Shown here: piece by piece, positions 47,322-58,806 of the stretch
Layout of the letters: every line of letters starts with the position of its first letter
Position numbering within the stretch: position 1 is the stretch's first letter
Assembly (NCBI RefSeq): GCF_033958435.1
Contig: NC_134150.1
Span: forward strand, 40,171,501 to 40,235,500
Length of the DNA stretch: 64,000 bases
Direction: 5' to 3'
Source: Carettochelys insculpta
Taxonomy: Eukaryota > Chordata > Testudines > Carettochelyidae
Made by a program: the position numbers and the translations under genes
The notes under the pieces: generated by a model
The model's database searches: none
What the model was told of the DNA's origin: nothing
What the model saw: the letters and a program-made list of their open reading frames with translations, nothing else

Positions 47322-47665
47322 AGGGGTAGCCATATTAGTCTAGTTTAGCAAAACCATCAAGGAGTCCCGTGGTGCTAAATAACTAACACATTTATTTGAG
47401 TATAAGCTTCCATGGACTGGAGCCTACTTCCTCAGATAGATGAAGTGGAACCTTCAGTTTGGCAGGGATATATATACACATATGTAAAGATGGGAATGGT
47501 ACATTACTGTGTGGAGGACCAGTGCTAACAAGGCCTATTCCGTCAGGGTGGATGTGGCCCGCTCCAAATAGCTGATAAGCTGATATCCCTGCCAAAACGA
47601 AAGATTCCGCTTCAAGCATCTGACGAAGTGGGCGCCAATCCACAAAAGCTTATGCTCAAAAAACT
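47322..47665. mobile_element. Diverged Penelope-type tail remnant
   Basis: GAGGGGTAGCCATATTAGTC, ATTTGAGTATAAGCTTCCAT and CTTCCTCAGATAGATGAAGT at the left, and GCATCTGACGAAGTGGGCGC and CACAAAAGCTTATGCTCAAA at the right, are inverted versions of the tail motif. About 150 bp of unrelated sequence lies between. It is older than the two compact foldback units. Confidence 0.55.
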
Positions 47666-48615
47666 TAAATGTTTATCATCCCCTAAATAGGTGGGGAGGG
47701 GATTCCCCTGTGGTGTTGCCCAACCCCTAGGATTGTCCTGGAATCTCTAGGACTTAAAAAGATTCTTCAATTTGAGATTATGTCCTGCTGAAACCTACAG
47801 GAATTCATTCAACCAAAACTAGCAACCTTATGCTCGTCCTTGGACGCACATGTTCAGAGCAAACATATTCTAAGCTATAAAGCAAATTGTACGTGGTTTC
47901 TTATGACAGGGAATACAAACATCACTGAGTGAATTAATGCATGCAGCAGTTACAAGTATTTCACAGTGTCTAAACACTAAATGTGGTCTTATAAGACTAG
48001 TACATGTTTTGAGCAAAATAAACGTACAGATGAACTGGTCTCTTCTCTGGCTATGAGTTTGCCTGTTCTTAGTTAATGCCTGCAGTCTTAGCAAAAGCTA
48101 AGTCTGGCCTGCCAATGTCACTCATGGGTGCCCTGCGCCAGGTTTTGTCACTTGTACCATTGCAAACTGGGTATAAAATGCTTCTGTTCCAATTTAGAAA
48201 CAGTTTGCACTCACTTTGCACTGGCAGAAAGGACAATACAAGGTGCCAGGTAACAATGACTCAGACCTTGAGTTTTCATTGAATGCCTCCCCTGCTGAGC
48301 TGCGCTTACGTGGTACCAGCGAGGAAGGGAATGGCATGGGAGCAGGCCGTGTTCCAGGGCTGTACTGTCGTCTCTGCCAATACTCTTGTGATGGGGTGTG
48401 GTCACAGAAGACTCCTTGGGATGGTCCCCGGTGTGCTGATCATGCCACTGACACCTACCTTCTTTCTCTCTGGGGCTCCCCACCGCCGTGTTCTGCTGAG
48501 CCACATCCTCTGCTTCCCCCAGCCAAGGCACAGAGTTGGGGGCTACCGTGCCTCGCCCCTCGCAGAGCAGTGCAGACACTGATTTACTCAGCATTGTGAG
48601 GGTGCAGTCCTAGGG

Positions 48616-49290
48616 CAGTGATTCTGAACCCGTGGTACACATACCCCCAAGGCGTATGCGAGAGAAGTCTGGGGGCATGCAGTCTTCGAGGAATGAAATG
48701 GGGCTCCTAATCAGAGCCGGCTGCTGGGAGTGCCAACTGCTGCTCTGCACATGCGCCCCAGTGCTTGGAGGGAGGAGGACGTGGCGGTAGTGGCTCCAGT
48801 GAGTCCTAGGCATTGAGTTGGAGCGGGTTAGTGGCTGGGGGTGCCTGGCTCTGGAGCAGGGGAGGGGGAATGGGTTAGAGCAGAGGTTAGGGGTGCCTGG
48901 CTCTGGAGCAGGGGAGGGGGAATGGGTTAGAGCAGAGGTTAGGGGTGCCTGGCTCTGGAGCAGGGGAGGGGGAATGGGTTAGAGCAGAGGTTAGGGGTGC
49001 CTGGCTCTGGAGCAGGGGAGGGGGAATGGGTTAGAGCAGAGGCTAGGGGTGCCTAGCTCTGGAAGATTGAGTTAGAAAGTGGGCTGGGGTACCTGGCTCT
49101 GTGGGAGCTACATATTATATATTTATATTTATTGTTATCTCTCTCTTGCTCTCTCTCTCTAGTTTGGTCTCTCTCCCTCTTTTTTCTCATTTATATATAC
49201 ATAAAATGTCTGAAATTGTGGATACTGGGGATACTTATAACTTTTTTTAAAAAGGGGTACTTTATTTAAAAAAAAGGTTGAGAAACACTG
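48616..49290. mobile_element. hAT-type element carrying a 52-bp tandem array
   Basis: It begins CAGTGATTCTGAACCCGTGG and ends AAAAGGTTGAGAAACACTG, the CAGTGTTTCTCAACC type of hAT terminus. The flanks are TCCTAGGG (48608-48615) and TTCTAGGC (49291-49298), six of eight matching. The centre is occupied by a minisatellite at 48841-49062. Confidence 0.78.
48841..49062. repeat. 52-bp minisatellite, about 4.3 copies
   Basis: GTGCCTGGCTCTGGAGCAGG recurs at 48841, 48893, 48945, 48997 and, partial and changed, at 49049, an exact 52-bp period. The first three units are essentially identical, so the expansion is recent. The array lies inside the hAT element at 48616-49290. Confidence 0.92.
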
Positions 49291-49610
49291 TTCTAGGCCA
49301 CAGCACTCAGGAAACCAAAGGCAACCAGTCCCCAAAAGGGATGAAACCCCCACATAAATCTGAGTAGACGAAACTACATTCCTTTTTACCTTCTTACCCC
49401 TTCTGTTAGTCAGATCTTCTGCACCCCTCTTTTCTGTTCATATGGGATGTAAATTGCACCAACATAGTTCCCCACCTGCAGAACTGCCCTCATTTAACTT
49501 TACAATGAAACTTGTTCAACTGGTGCAAAAAAAGGTACGAACCCTCTCAGGCTTTGTCTTCACTAGGAAAAAGGTATGCTTGCATGTCATATTAGCTAGG
49601 AGTTTCATAT

Positions 49611-49768
49611 CATAGAATCATATCGTAGACTACTAGGACTGGAAGGGACCTCGAAAGGCCATTGAGTCCAGCCCCCTGCCCCAATGGCAGGACCAAGTAC
49701 TGTCTAAACTCACAACCCTGGGTTTAGCAGGCCAATGCTCAAACCACTGAGCTATCCCTCCCCCCATG
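49611..49768 (-). mobile_element. tRNA-derived SINE (Cry I type), shortened, minus strand
   Basis: Read on the minus strand, a tRNA-like head GAGGGATAGCTCAGTGGTTT then GAGCATTGGCCTGCTAAACC and GGGTTGTGAG joins a CR1-like tail, GTCCCTTCCAGTCCTAG. The + strand tail side reads ATCATAGAATCATATCGTAG. The middle domain is shorter than in the copy at 24300, so this is a deleted or different subfamily. Confidence 0.8.
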
Positions 49769-50042
49769 CTTGGCAGGCCAGATCCTGGCCTATGGGCCAG
49801 GTGTAGGCCGCCTCTGGGCCACACAGCAACAGTTGGGCTTGGATAGCTGCCTGGAGTCAGCTTGAATCCAGATCATATGGGTAACAATAGCAATGAAGAC
49901 ATTCTTACAAGAATTTCTAAGAACACACTGCTTTTCTTTAGTAAAGGCCTTTTTAAAAAATAAAACAACCAGCCAGCCCCAACAGGGTGTACTTTGGCTT
50001 TGTTCAAATAAGTGAGGAGGGGGTTTAAAGCTAAACCAAAAG

Positions 50043-50255
50043 CAATGTCTACATTAGAGAGCTTACAGCAGCACAGCTGTACCGAGGCAGCTATAAGATC
50101 TCCCACGTAGATGCTGTGTGCTGACCAGAGAGAGATCTCCCACCAGCACAATTAAACCACCCCCAAAAAGGGGTGGTGCCCACATTGATGCTTCTGTCAG
50201 TATAACTCATGTTGCTCAGGGGGTGTTTTTTCACACCTTTGAGCAAACTAAATTA
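50043..50255. mobile_element. Possible GTCTACATTAGAG-type MITE fragment
   Basis: GCAATGTCTACATTAGAGAG opens a stretch with GCAGCACAGCTGTACC and CCCCCAAAAAGGGGTGG. These are typical of a MITE class frequent in turtle DNA. It abuts the clean 214-bp MITE that begins at 50264. Confidence 0.35.
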
Positions 50256-50263
50256 TACTGTTT

Positions 50264-50477
50264 GGCTGTGTCTACACTGGCACAGATATTCATATGCATA
50301 TTCAGCGCCTCATTAACATGCCGCCGGCCACGGCTCTTCGAAATTGTTGCATTTTGCTCCCGCGTGGCTCATTCAGATGGGTCCTTTTCGAAAGGACCCT
50401 GGGAACTTCAAAATCCCCTTATTCCGATCTGCTGATGCATGGCCATTTCGAAGCTTTGTACTAGTGCAGACATGGCC
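50264..50477. mobile_element. 214-bp MITE with TTT duplication
   Basis: The left end GGCTGTGTCTACACTGGCAC and right end GTGCAGACATGGCC are imperfect inverted repeats. TTT is present on both sides (50261-50263, 50478-50480). The interior has TTCGAAATTGTTGC, a TCCTTTTCGAAAGGA palindrome and GGCCATTTCGAAGCTTTG. The last of these is related to the element at 58246-58455. Confidence 0.7.
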
Positions 50478-51730
50478 TTTGTGGCAGGGTGTAACAACCC
50501 CACACAGGACCTGAAGGAGTTGACCTAGCTCACCTGGCTGAGGGGCCCCACCCCCACGATATTACTAGGCATGCTCCAACTGGGGGCTCAGCTATAAAGG
50601 CCTGCAGAGCTGCTCAGTCAGGGCTGATTGCCACAGGGGAAGGAGGTGCCACAGGCGAGGATGCACCAAAGGGTTAAACCGTGGTGTCCAGTCTGCAAGT
50701 GACTGCAGGGGAAGCCCCCAGAGTGCACGGCTGGAGAGGACTAGCAACAAGAGACTAGTGGGAAGCAGCCCTGGGAGGGGAATTGTAACCCCAGGAGCTA
50801 GGCATGTTGCAGACTGTTCCACTGCTGACAGGGCCCTGGACTGGGACTGCTGGAGAGGGAGGAACTGGGTCTTTCTGCCCCTTTCTCCCCAACTCCCCCT
50901 GTGAGGATCCATTCATATTTACTCTTGAGCCACTAGGTCGTGCTTCCCTGACGACAGTGGGGATTATAGTGACTCTGGCCATTAGACCATGCTGCCTTGC
51001 AATAGAGGGGTATAGTAATAGCCGCTGGTTGTTTGGCCGTGTTGTCCTGAGGGAGAAAGGTTCGAGTACAGTTTAAGGGGCTGCAGAGGGCCTGATGCTG
51101 CCTTCACAGGGGGATGGGCAAAGTGCCCCTTGACACTGGCAAAAGTGCTAATGCAGAGATATCCAAAATCAGCCACTCTCAAACTAAAACAAGAGTCCAC
51201 ACCAGGGTTTGTGCTGGTTTAGTTAAACCAGGGTAGGGGCTGGTCTACACTAGAAAATTAGATGAACCCAGCTAGGTCACACAGAGGTGTGGAAAATCCA
51301 TCCCCAACCTAAGTCTCCAGAAGAATTCTTCTGTAGAGCTATTTACCATCACCCATGGACAGGAACAGGAGAGCCCCATTTGCCACGGTAGTGAGTGTTG
51401 ACACAAAGGACTGCAGTGGTGCACCTTTTTAAGTGTTGATATAATCCACGTTTCCATGCAAACAGGGACTGTGGTATGTTTACCCAGCAGAAGCTGTGTT
51501 TGGACTAGCTGACCTGAGCCAGCTTAAATCCAGCCAGTGCAGGTACCAACAGCAGTAAAGACAGCACACTGCGGGTACCACAACCCTGGTGTAGAGCCTG
51601 TAAGTGTAGTGAGCTCATTAGCCCACAACAAGGCCCAAGCAATATTGTCTTCATTGCTATTGTTACCCATATGCCCTGGATGCAGACTGACTCCAGACAG
51701 CTATCCAGGCCCAGCTGTTACTGTGTAGCC

Positions 51731-52568
51731 CAGGGGTGGCTCACACAGGGCCCATAGGCCAGGCTCTGGCCTGCCAAGCATTTTTATCTGGCCTGTGAAA
51801 CCCTGTGGCAGCAGCGCCATTGTACCCAAGCTAGCCAAGATGAGTGTGGGGCACAGGGTGTAGTCAGGCTTGCAGCTCCCTGCCCTGGCTTGGCTGAAAA
51901 AGTGGAACTCAATTGAATTGGTTTAATGGCCAGGAGGGATCCAGCCATTAAACCAATTAAACTGAGTTCCATTTTTTCAGCATAGCAGATCAGGGAGCCA
52001 CACACGTTGTAGATGGGCGAAGTGAGCAGGAAAGCTGGTAGGAGGAGTGGCCAAGTCTGCCCCTGCTGGAGCTGTGCAGCCCTGCTAAGAAGGAGACAGG
52101 ATGGGGAGGCAGTGGCTGCAGAGGAGCAGGATTGGGGCTGAGAGGGGTTAAGCCTAGGGATGGGGGGCAGGTTTGGGGCTGAGAGGGGTGAAGCCTGGGG
52201 ATGGAGGGCAGGTTTGGGGCTGAGAGGGGTTAAGCCTGGGGATGGGGGTAACTTAACTTTCTAACTGGTACAAATCAAGGCGTGTGCATTCTTAAAATAG
52301 GGGTAATAAAAGATACAGTTTGATGTTATTTATTAAGGACTGTCTCATATCACATGCATTGCGGCTCTTGAAGTATTGATTTTGTACCTAAATTTGAAAA
52401 AAATGGTTCTTCTCGCTCTGTTGGTTGCAGACCCCTGTCTGAGAATAATAAAATGTCAATTTATGCTGCATTTTTCTGTTTGAATGATTACACTATTTTG
52501 TGTTTGGCCCCCAGAACCCATAAAAAATTGCCATGTGGCCCTGATGGAAAAAAGGTTGGCTACCGCAG
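51731..52568. mobile_element. hAT-type element carrying a 41-bp tandem array
   Basis: It begins CAGGGGTGGCTCACACAGGG and ends AAGGTTGGCTACCGCAG. The flanks are GTGTAGCC (51723-51730) and GTGTAGCG (52569-52576), seven of eight matching. The interior includes TTTTATCTGGCCTGTGAAAC and, near the right end, TGCCATGTGGCCCTGATGG, typical subterminal motifs. An AAT(T)GG...ACTCAATTGAATTGG region at 51907-51970 forms an inverted repeat. Confidence 0.78.
52132..52254. repeat. 41-bp tandem repeat, three copies
   Basis: TTGGGGCTGAGAGGGGT(T/G)AAGCCT recurs at 52132, 52173 and 52214, a 41-bp period with few differences. It lies within the hAT element at 51731-52568. Confidence 0.88.
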
Positions 52569-53299
52569 GTGTAGCGAAACCCTTAGGGTCTCTTATATCC
52601 TTTTATTAGTGCACAAAAATACACCCCCTTACTCTTCACCTCTAAACCTGACCCAAAAATCCTGCTGAGTTTTCACCTTCTTCTGAACAGCCATTCCCTA
52701 GTACGTTCGAAAGTCAATGCTGTCTTGGAACTGAGTCCCATTCACAAAACATCAGAACGTGACAATAGAACTGCCACTTTGCTGCTTAGCTGGGGACCAT
52801 GTGCTGCTCTTTGTAATATACATAGAGCTCATCTCTTTACATACTGCTAGCCCCAGGTTAAGTACAGTTAGACTCAGCCACGTGAGGCAGGAGAAGAGCA
52901 ATTAAAATGTGCGTGTGTCATGTAGGAAGATTTGCTTTACAAGGAAATAAAAATCAAGCAATTAACTGGGGAATTTAAGACCTAGTGCACACTATAGACA
53001 TCATGCATCTATAAAAGAGACAGATGTTAAATATAGTACGTGAGAAACTCACGCTAGCACTAACTGGATTACGTGCACTTATTTGGGAATACTTATGTAT
53101 TTTATTATGCAATGTATAGATCATAATAATTCTCCTTCTTGCTTCAATGCCTCCCTCCTTCCAAGCATTTTAGACCGCATTACAAACAATTAAGCCCACC
53201 CACGTCTCTGCGGAGCCTTGTGCGTTGTTATCCACTTTGCGTAAATTGGGTCTATTTTATAACAGAGATCGCTTTATTAATGTAATTTATTTTTACTAC

Positions 53300-55050
53300 A
53301 CCTGGGCCAAATCCCAAAAGCAGCTGAACAACCCACCCTCGTTCCCATGCTCAGGTATGATCCGAAGCTCACTGTTCTCAGTGGACAAATGGCCTGTTGA
53401 CTGTTGGGGATGTTGCATCTGACCCTCATGGCCAGAGATTCCAATCTGCTTCTGTGAACAGAGGGTGCATCTCTGAAGGTGGAGTGGTAGAGAGAAGAGA
53501 GGACCCTGTAGGGGTTCTGAAGTGGTCCAGGTCTGTGGGTTGAGCGGGCGAAAGGGGGACCCAGCTGGGCTGCATTCTCCGTCTAACCCCCGAAGGCAAA
53601 CCTCAAAGGTTACCACAGAAAGAAGAGCCAGGTCTTCAGCCCAGACTGAGCCCTGGAACCTGTCAGTTTGCCTGGGAGAGGGGAACACCCAGTGACATCG
53701 AGCTGATGTAGCTGGATCGAGGCCCCCCTTCTCCATCCACACTTTTGGGGGGCATGTCAGGGGGAACAGCTGGAGCACGCTATGTATCTTGGCTGGGGGC
53801 CCAGCCTTGAGAGGGTTTTCCAGCCGGCAGTAGAACATCCCAAGCCATGGCTACACCTGTGGGGCATCGGCCTTGCTGGACCCTGGGCAAGGCGGGGAGG
53901 CAGCCTGCTCCACACCCTCAGAAGGGGCAGGGCCTTCGGAAGAAGGGGTGGGGCTGGGGCTAGCCTCCCCCACACAATCCTGAGTTCTCTCTGGAGCATG
54001 CCGCGTGGGGCTCATGCAGCAATTTAAAGGGACCAGGGCTCTGGCTGCTGCCACAGTGGCAGAGCTGGCGGCTGGCAGCCCCAGGGCCTTTGGCATTGCT
54101 GGGTAGAGTGCAGGCTCAGGCTGCAGCCCTCTCTCTTTCCAGGATCCTCGAGTCCGGGCTCTCCTGGTAATGGGTTGGCTGGCCTGTCGAGCCCATGGGG
54201 CAGATGGATCGCCACCTTGCAGAGCAGCCAGGGTCATATCTGCCTTGGAAAGGGGGAGTTAACAAAGGGAAGTGTGACACCCGGTCAGAACAAGGGGATG
54301 GTTGACAGCAAGGCTGGAGCACGTCACCATCACCAGCAGAAGTCAGCCGGGGTCAGTAATGCACCCCTCAGGCAGGACCTGTGGTTGGGAGGCTGCCACC
54401 CCCAAGGCAGGTGGATGGTAGGAAACGCAGGCCTGTGCAGTGCCACTGCATTCCAGCCCAGGCCCTGACCGTGCGGAGGTGTCCCGCCACCTGCTCAGTG
54501 GGGATCCTCCTGCAACACACTGACCATCTAAGCCACAAAGTCATCAACCTAATTCCCCAGGCCACTTCCTACCAAAGTTGCAAGCCAGGCTATTCAGGTC
54601 TGTCCGGCGACTCGGACGCTGGTTGTCCCCCCGGCCCCAGCTCCTCAGGTTAGTCCAGGTATTCCTCCACTGGCAGTCCCACCAGTTCCATCACCTCCTT
54701 GGCCTCAGGTATCTCCAGGGCCAGGGTGGCAGTTGGCTTGGCAGCAAGTTGATGGGTGGTTGCAAGCAGGGCGTATCTGTCCCCTTCCCTGGCTTGGCAC
54801 CAGAGCCTGCAGGGAGCAGCCTGGGTCTGGCTACTTCCCTGGTGCTGCCCTGACTGAGCCAACCCCTCGTATTTTTTTGCTTTCTGCTCCACCCCTCCAT
54901 TTCTGGGGGGGCAAAGTAAACTTAGCCTGGCTCCACCCACTCAAAGTAGCTCCTTCCCCTCTGGCTTGGAGGGAGGCCACATCAGCTCTTTCCACAGACC
55001 CACAGTCCAGTCCCAAATCAGCTGGCATGACCCAGTTGCAGGTTTTTAAT
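53300..55050. other. GC-rich unclassified block
   Basis: GC content is visibly above the surrounding AT-rich intron. Many overlapping short frames lie on both strands, as expected when stop codons are rare. Words such as CCCCAGCTCCTCAGGTTAGT, CAGTCCCACCAGTTCCATCA and CCTTGGCCTCAGGTATCTCC suggest an old degraded repeat or decayed coding sequence. I found no splice pattern, domain or terminal repeat to settle it. At 55047-55070, GCAGTGTAGATATACTTC is a MITE terminus. Confidence 0.4.
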
Positions 55051-55853
55051 TGCAGTGTAGATATACTTCTCTGTCCACTTCGACCAGCACTAGTTTGGCC
55101 TGGAGGGTCAGCAGAGCAGAAGTTTAGCATATTGCCACCTCTGCACCACAGGTGCAGGAAGCAGAGCTCCATATCTGCGTTCATCCATGTGTCTTCCCTC
55201 TCCATTCATTCCCCCTTGGAGTGAACAGGAGTACCTGATTTCTCTGACATCAATGGGTATCACACAGCACTGGCTGTGACCCTGCATTCTCTGGCAGGAG
55301 CTAATTGCAGACAGAATATATTGTTACGTAAACCTGCTGTTGTGCCTGCGTGTTTGCTTGACAACAATACAGGTAAAATTGTGAAGAATGGAAGGAAGCA
55401 AGACCAGGGCCCAAATTAGGTTCCTCTCAATCCCACATTAGGTTCCTCTCGATCCCACCTTTAATTTACTGCTGTGTCAACTGCCCTCTCCTAATTTGGA
55501 CAACTGTAGAGGGCACAAGAGGGATTTTTATTGTTTTGAAAGATTCAGAGGACAAACAATAAAGCAGCATGTGCTGTGAAAACGTCGGAAAGCATCTGTA
55601 AGAAAAGTGGAACAGTTCAGCTCTCAAGAAACCGAACAGAGCAGCAAATTGTATATTGACAATTGTGTGTGGCAGATGGGCATAAGTTCTGTAAACCTTA
55701 ATCCTCTCCTCTAAGAAGTGCCCAAAAGGGGGCAAGTGTATATATTTAAAGAACATCAACAGGCTGGATAAATGTAGTAAAACTGACAAGTTCCTGCTAA
55801 ACTTCCGGGCTGAACCGTTTTCCTCTGGGAGGATCATACCTGCAATACATGTA

Positions 55854-56012
55854 TCAGAGAGGTGGCCATGTTAGTCTGTATCTTCAAGAAAAACAATAAG
55901 TCCTGTGGCACCTTATAGACTAATGGATATTCTGGAGCATAAGCTTTCGTGGGCAAAGACCCGCTTCATCAGATCGTTCATCTGTTAGTCTATAAGGTGC
56001 CACAGATCTGTA
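55854..56012. mobile_element. Penelope-type terminal foldback unit, second copy
   Basis: ATCAGAGAGGTGGCCATGTT precedes CTGTGGCACCTTATAGACTAA (55903-55923). Its perfect inverted partner is at 55985-56005. GCATAAGCTTTCGTGGGCAA and AGACCCGCTTCATCAGATC lie between the arms. It has the same architecture as 21797-21901, in the opposite overall orientation. Confidence 0.65.
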
Positions 56013-57859
56013 ATACTAGGGTTTTGGGGGAATAGCCATGCCTTCAGACTTGTCTAAACAGTGGCTAGCTCAGAGTTGGTGCTACAGAATTAATTAATTA
56101 ATAGCACATGAGGTTCTAGGGCATAAGGAAAATGATTTACCTTGGACTGAAAATCAACCTCCTGTTGTCAGTCCAATTATGGGCTTTAGATCCCAATGTT
56201 GGTCACACACAATCAGCCACTCCTTGGCCAATGTGAATTGAAGCAGATCTTTTGGGGAGATGTATGAATTTGGATCAGCAGAGGATCTGGCTCTTTGTAT
56301 GGTGTGGGTCTGTTACTGAGAAGAGTGCTGCCTTGGGCCAGGACCAGTATATACAAAGGTTATAAGTACAAGTTGGGGAATCATAAGGTTTTTCATATCC
56401 TCACCTCAGGGGCTTGGTACTACTTGCTTTTTCACTGCAGCGAGCAGTGTAAAATGAAAATGAAAAATGGAGGGGTTTGGTGTGGTCCTCCAGAAACTCT
56501 GTCCAGGACATTATGGAGCACTGATTCAATTCTGACACGAGGGCAAAGCACCCAAATGAAACATCAGTACCACTTACGTTAGACATGGGAAGTGCAGTCT
56601 CCCACCCAGGCAGCAGAGAGAGCTGACGGTGCTTAGCTTATCACAGGTGACAGCAGACACAGCACAAGGTGCTCTGCCTAAGCCATAGCTAGAATGTTAT
56701 ATTTTGTGACCTTTAGCGGCTAATATTGAGGCTTGTAGTATAACTTTTAGAATGTAAATTTCACACCTGTGGGAAATTATGGTGGGGTCACGCAATATTT
56801 ATTGACAGGAAGTGTTGAGATTCACCCTTATAATGGTCAACCCACAACTTGTCAACATCACTTGCCAAACTAGACCAAGTAACTGTTGAGACTGATTTAA
56901 GGATAAGGTCTCAAGCAGCATTTTTCTTATCTTTTCTGTCAATGTCTATGAATATAGATGGAAATGTTTCTTTCCAGTTTGTGTGTGTACAGCGTAATTG
57001 CTGTTCAGTAACAGTTACTGAAAAAAAAGCTAATCCTTCCAAGCCTAGCTTATAGACATGTATGAAATCGCAAAGGCACTCATCCAAATAGGGCCCTAAT
57101 ACTAGCATGGTTCTGATAATATTGGGGCATTTGGTCACCCTGTAACAATGTCATCTCTGTTACTCTTTCATTACCACCTTAAAGCACTCTGTTACAAACT
57201 AGTCATGTCAATTCCATCAGCTACTACAAAGGAGCCGATTTACATAAACCCAGCCTTTCTAAAAGAAACAGAACGTGTCAACAAGTGACAGATCTTTACT
57301 GCTTCCTGCAGTTCTACATCGTGCTGATATTATTACTCAGTACCCTCCAACAGAATGACTGCAGGTGCACATTATTGGTACACTCTAACTCAAATAACTG
57401 ACCAGGCATACAAAAAAAAACAACCCTGTATTTATTCTGGGTATAATCAATCCTTTGTTATATACTATATTGCCTATTGCCTGTCTTATTTCCATGTATG
57501 TGAATTTGTCAGAACACTGCACTTAGTTCTGGCCATTGGCAGTGACAAATCTATTAGAAACAGCGAATTCAGAGATTGAAGGAGCTGGAGGGACTTATTT
57601 GTTGGGGGGAAGAAGGGAAAGAAAGTCAGCCAGGTGATAGCTCTCCCTTCACCATGGGGTCTCTAGGCATTAACATTTTTAAGGGCACATCTATAGCTTG
57701 GCTAAGAGTGGTAGGTGGAATAATTGTTTACATGAGTCAAAAGTTGCATAACTTAAGGACAGGGAGTGATTGTATAAGATAAAGTAAATGGAGCAATGGG
57801 ATGAAATTAAAAAAAAACTAGGCTACTGGGAACGCCTGATTAGTTTGACTGGGAGAGGG

Positions 57860-58190
57860 GATGGGTGGGCCCTCCTTCGGGGGGACATGGAATTTGGGAA
57901 GGGGGAGCACAGCCCCATCAGCTGAGGGTTTTAAGGTTCCTCCATTTCATTAAAAATATTGAAATATGTTACTCTTTTTATGTCTGTGTATTCACATTTA
58001 TATACCGATCAACAAAGCTTTTTACATTCTACAGACTTATTTTCTTACACATGCCAAGAGGGTTTATTTTCATATGAACATAATCCACATTTGTTTTGGT
58101 TTGGATTCCATTAGACAGATTTTGGGGGTGGGGATTCCCGCTAATTGCAGGGATGAAGAGTGAGGCCCAACATAAAAAGTTTGCTCACCC
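57860..58190. mobile_element. hAT-like remnant, right end recognisable
   Basis: GGCCCAACATAAAAAGTTTGCTCACCCTTG at the right resembles a hAT terminus (inverse of CAGGGTGAGCAAAC). The left limit is unclear. The 44-bp segment shared in inverted orientation with 58946-58989 lies inside. Confidence 0.4.
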
Positions 58191-58245
58191 TTGAGTAAGT
58201 CTGGGAAGGGAAGTGACGTGACATCTAGGAATGAGCTCATGGGAA

Positions 58246-58455
58246 TAAGGGGACTTCGAAATAGGCGGGGCCCTTTCGAAAAGGAGCCCCGTCTGGACGC
58301 GCCGCGCGGCGGCGAGGCACGTCAATTTCGAAGCGCTGCTGCCGCCCGCATGCTAATGAAGCGCTGAATAGGCATTTCAGCGCTTCATTAGTAAACTTCG
58401 AAATGGCCATTTGCATGGCCATTTCGAAGTTTGGGGCACGTGTAGACGTAGCCTA
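58246..58455. mobile_element. TTCGAA-type MITE, one end intact, strongly palindromic
   Basis: The right end GGGGCACGTGTAGACGTAGCC is a family terminus. The left end starts abruptly at GGGGACTTCGAAATAGGCGG and lacks the matching terminus, so this copy is truncated. It holds a perfect 18-bp stem with a 4-base loop (arms 58393-58410 and 58415-58432) and a 13-bp stem (58355-58367 with 58377-58389). Confidence 0.65.
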
Positions 58456-58806
58456 GGCTATGAAAAGACATAGTAGATAGGGCTGGTTGAAAACTCACTG
58501 TCAACTGTCTTTCAGTGGAGATTTATGTTTTGATAAAAACCAAGATTTTGTGAAAACTGCTCTTCAAGGAAAAATTCAACTTTTCAATCAAAAGAGAAAT
58601 TTTTGATGTTCTGGTGTTTTTGTTTATGTTTTTTTGTTTTGATACAGACGTGCTGCTACATGAGAGCTGTATTTGTGTGCTTCGTGCCCCTAATCTTTTC
58701 TAGAGGCTAAAGTCACCAGACAGACTACATCTCCCTTGGTGCATCATGACCAAGGAATCCTTACTGATTTAAACAAAGAGACCTGGGAGCCATAGTTCAG
58801 CTAAGC

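Noticed and set aside
53296..53838. 180-codon open frame on the minus strand in the GC-rich block
   Set aside because: Long frames are expected where GC is high. Overlapping frames of similar length exist on the other strand, and no motif is visible.
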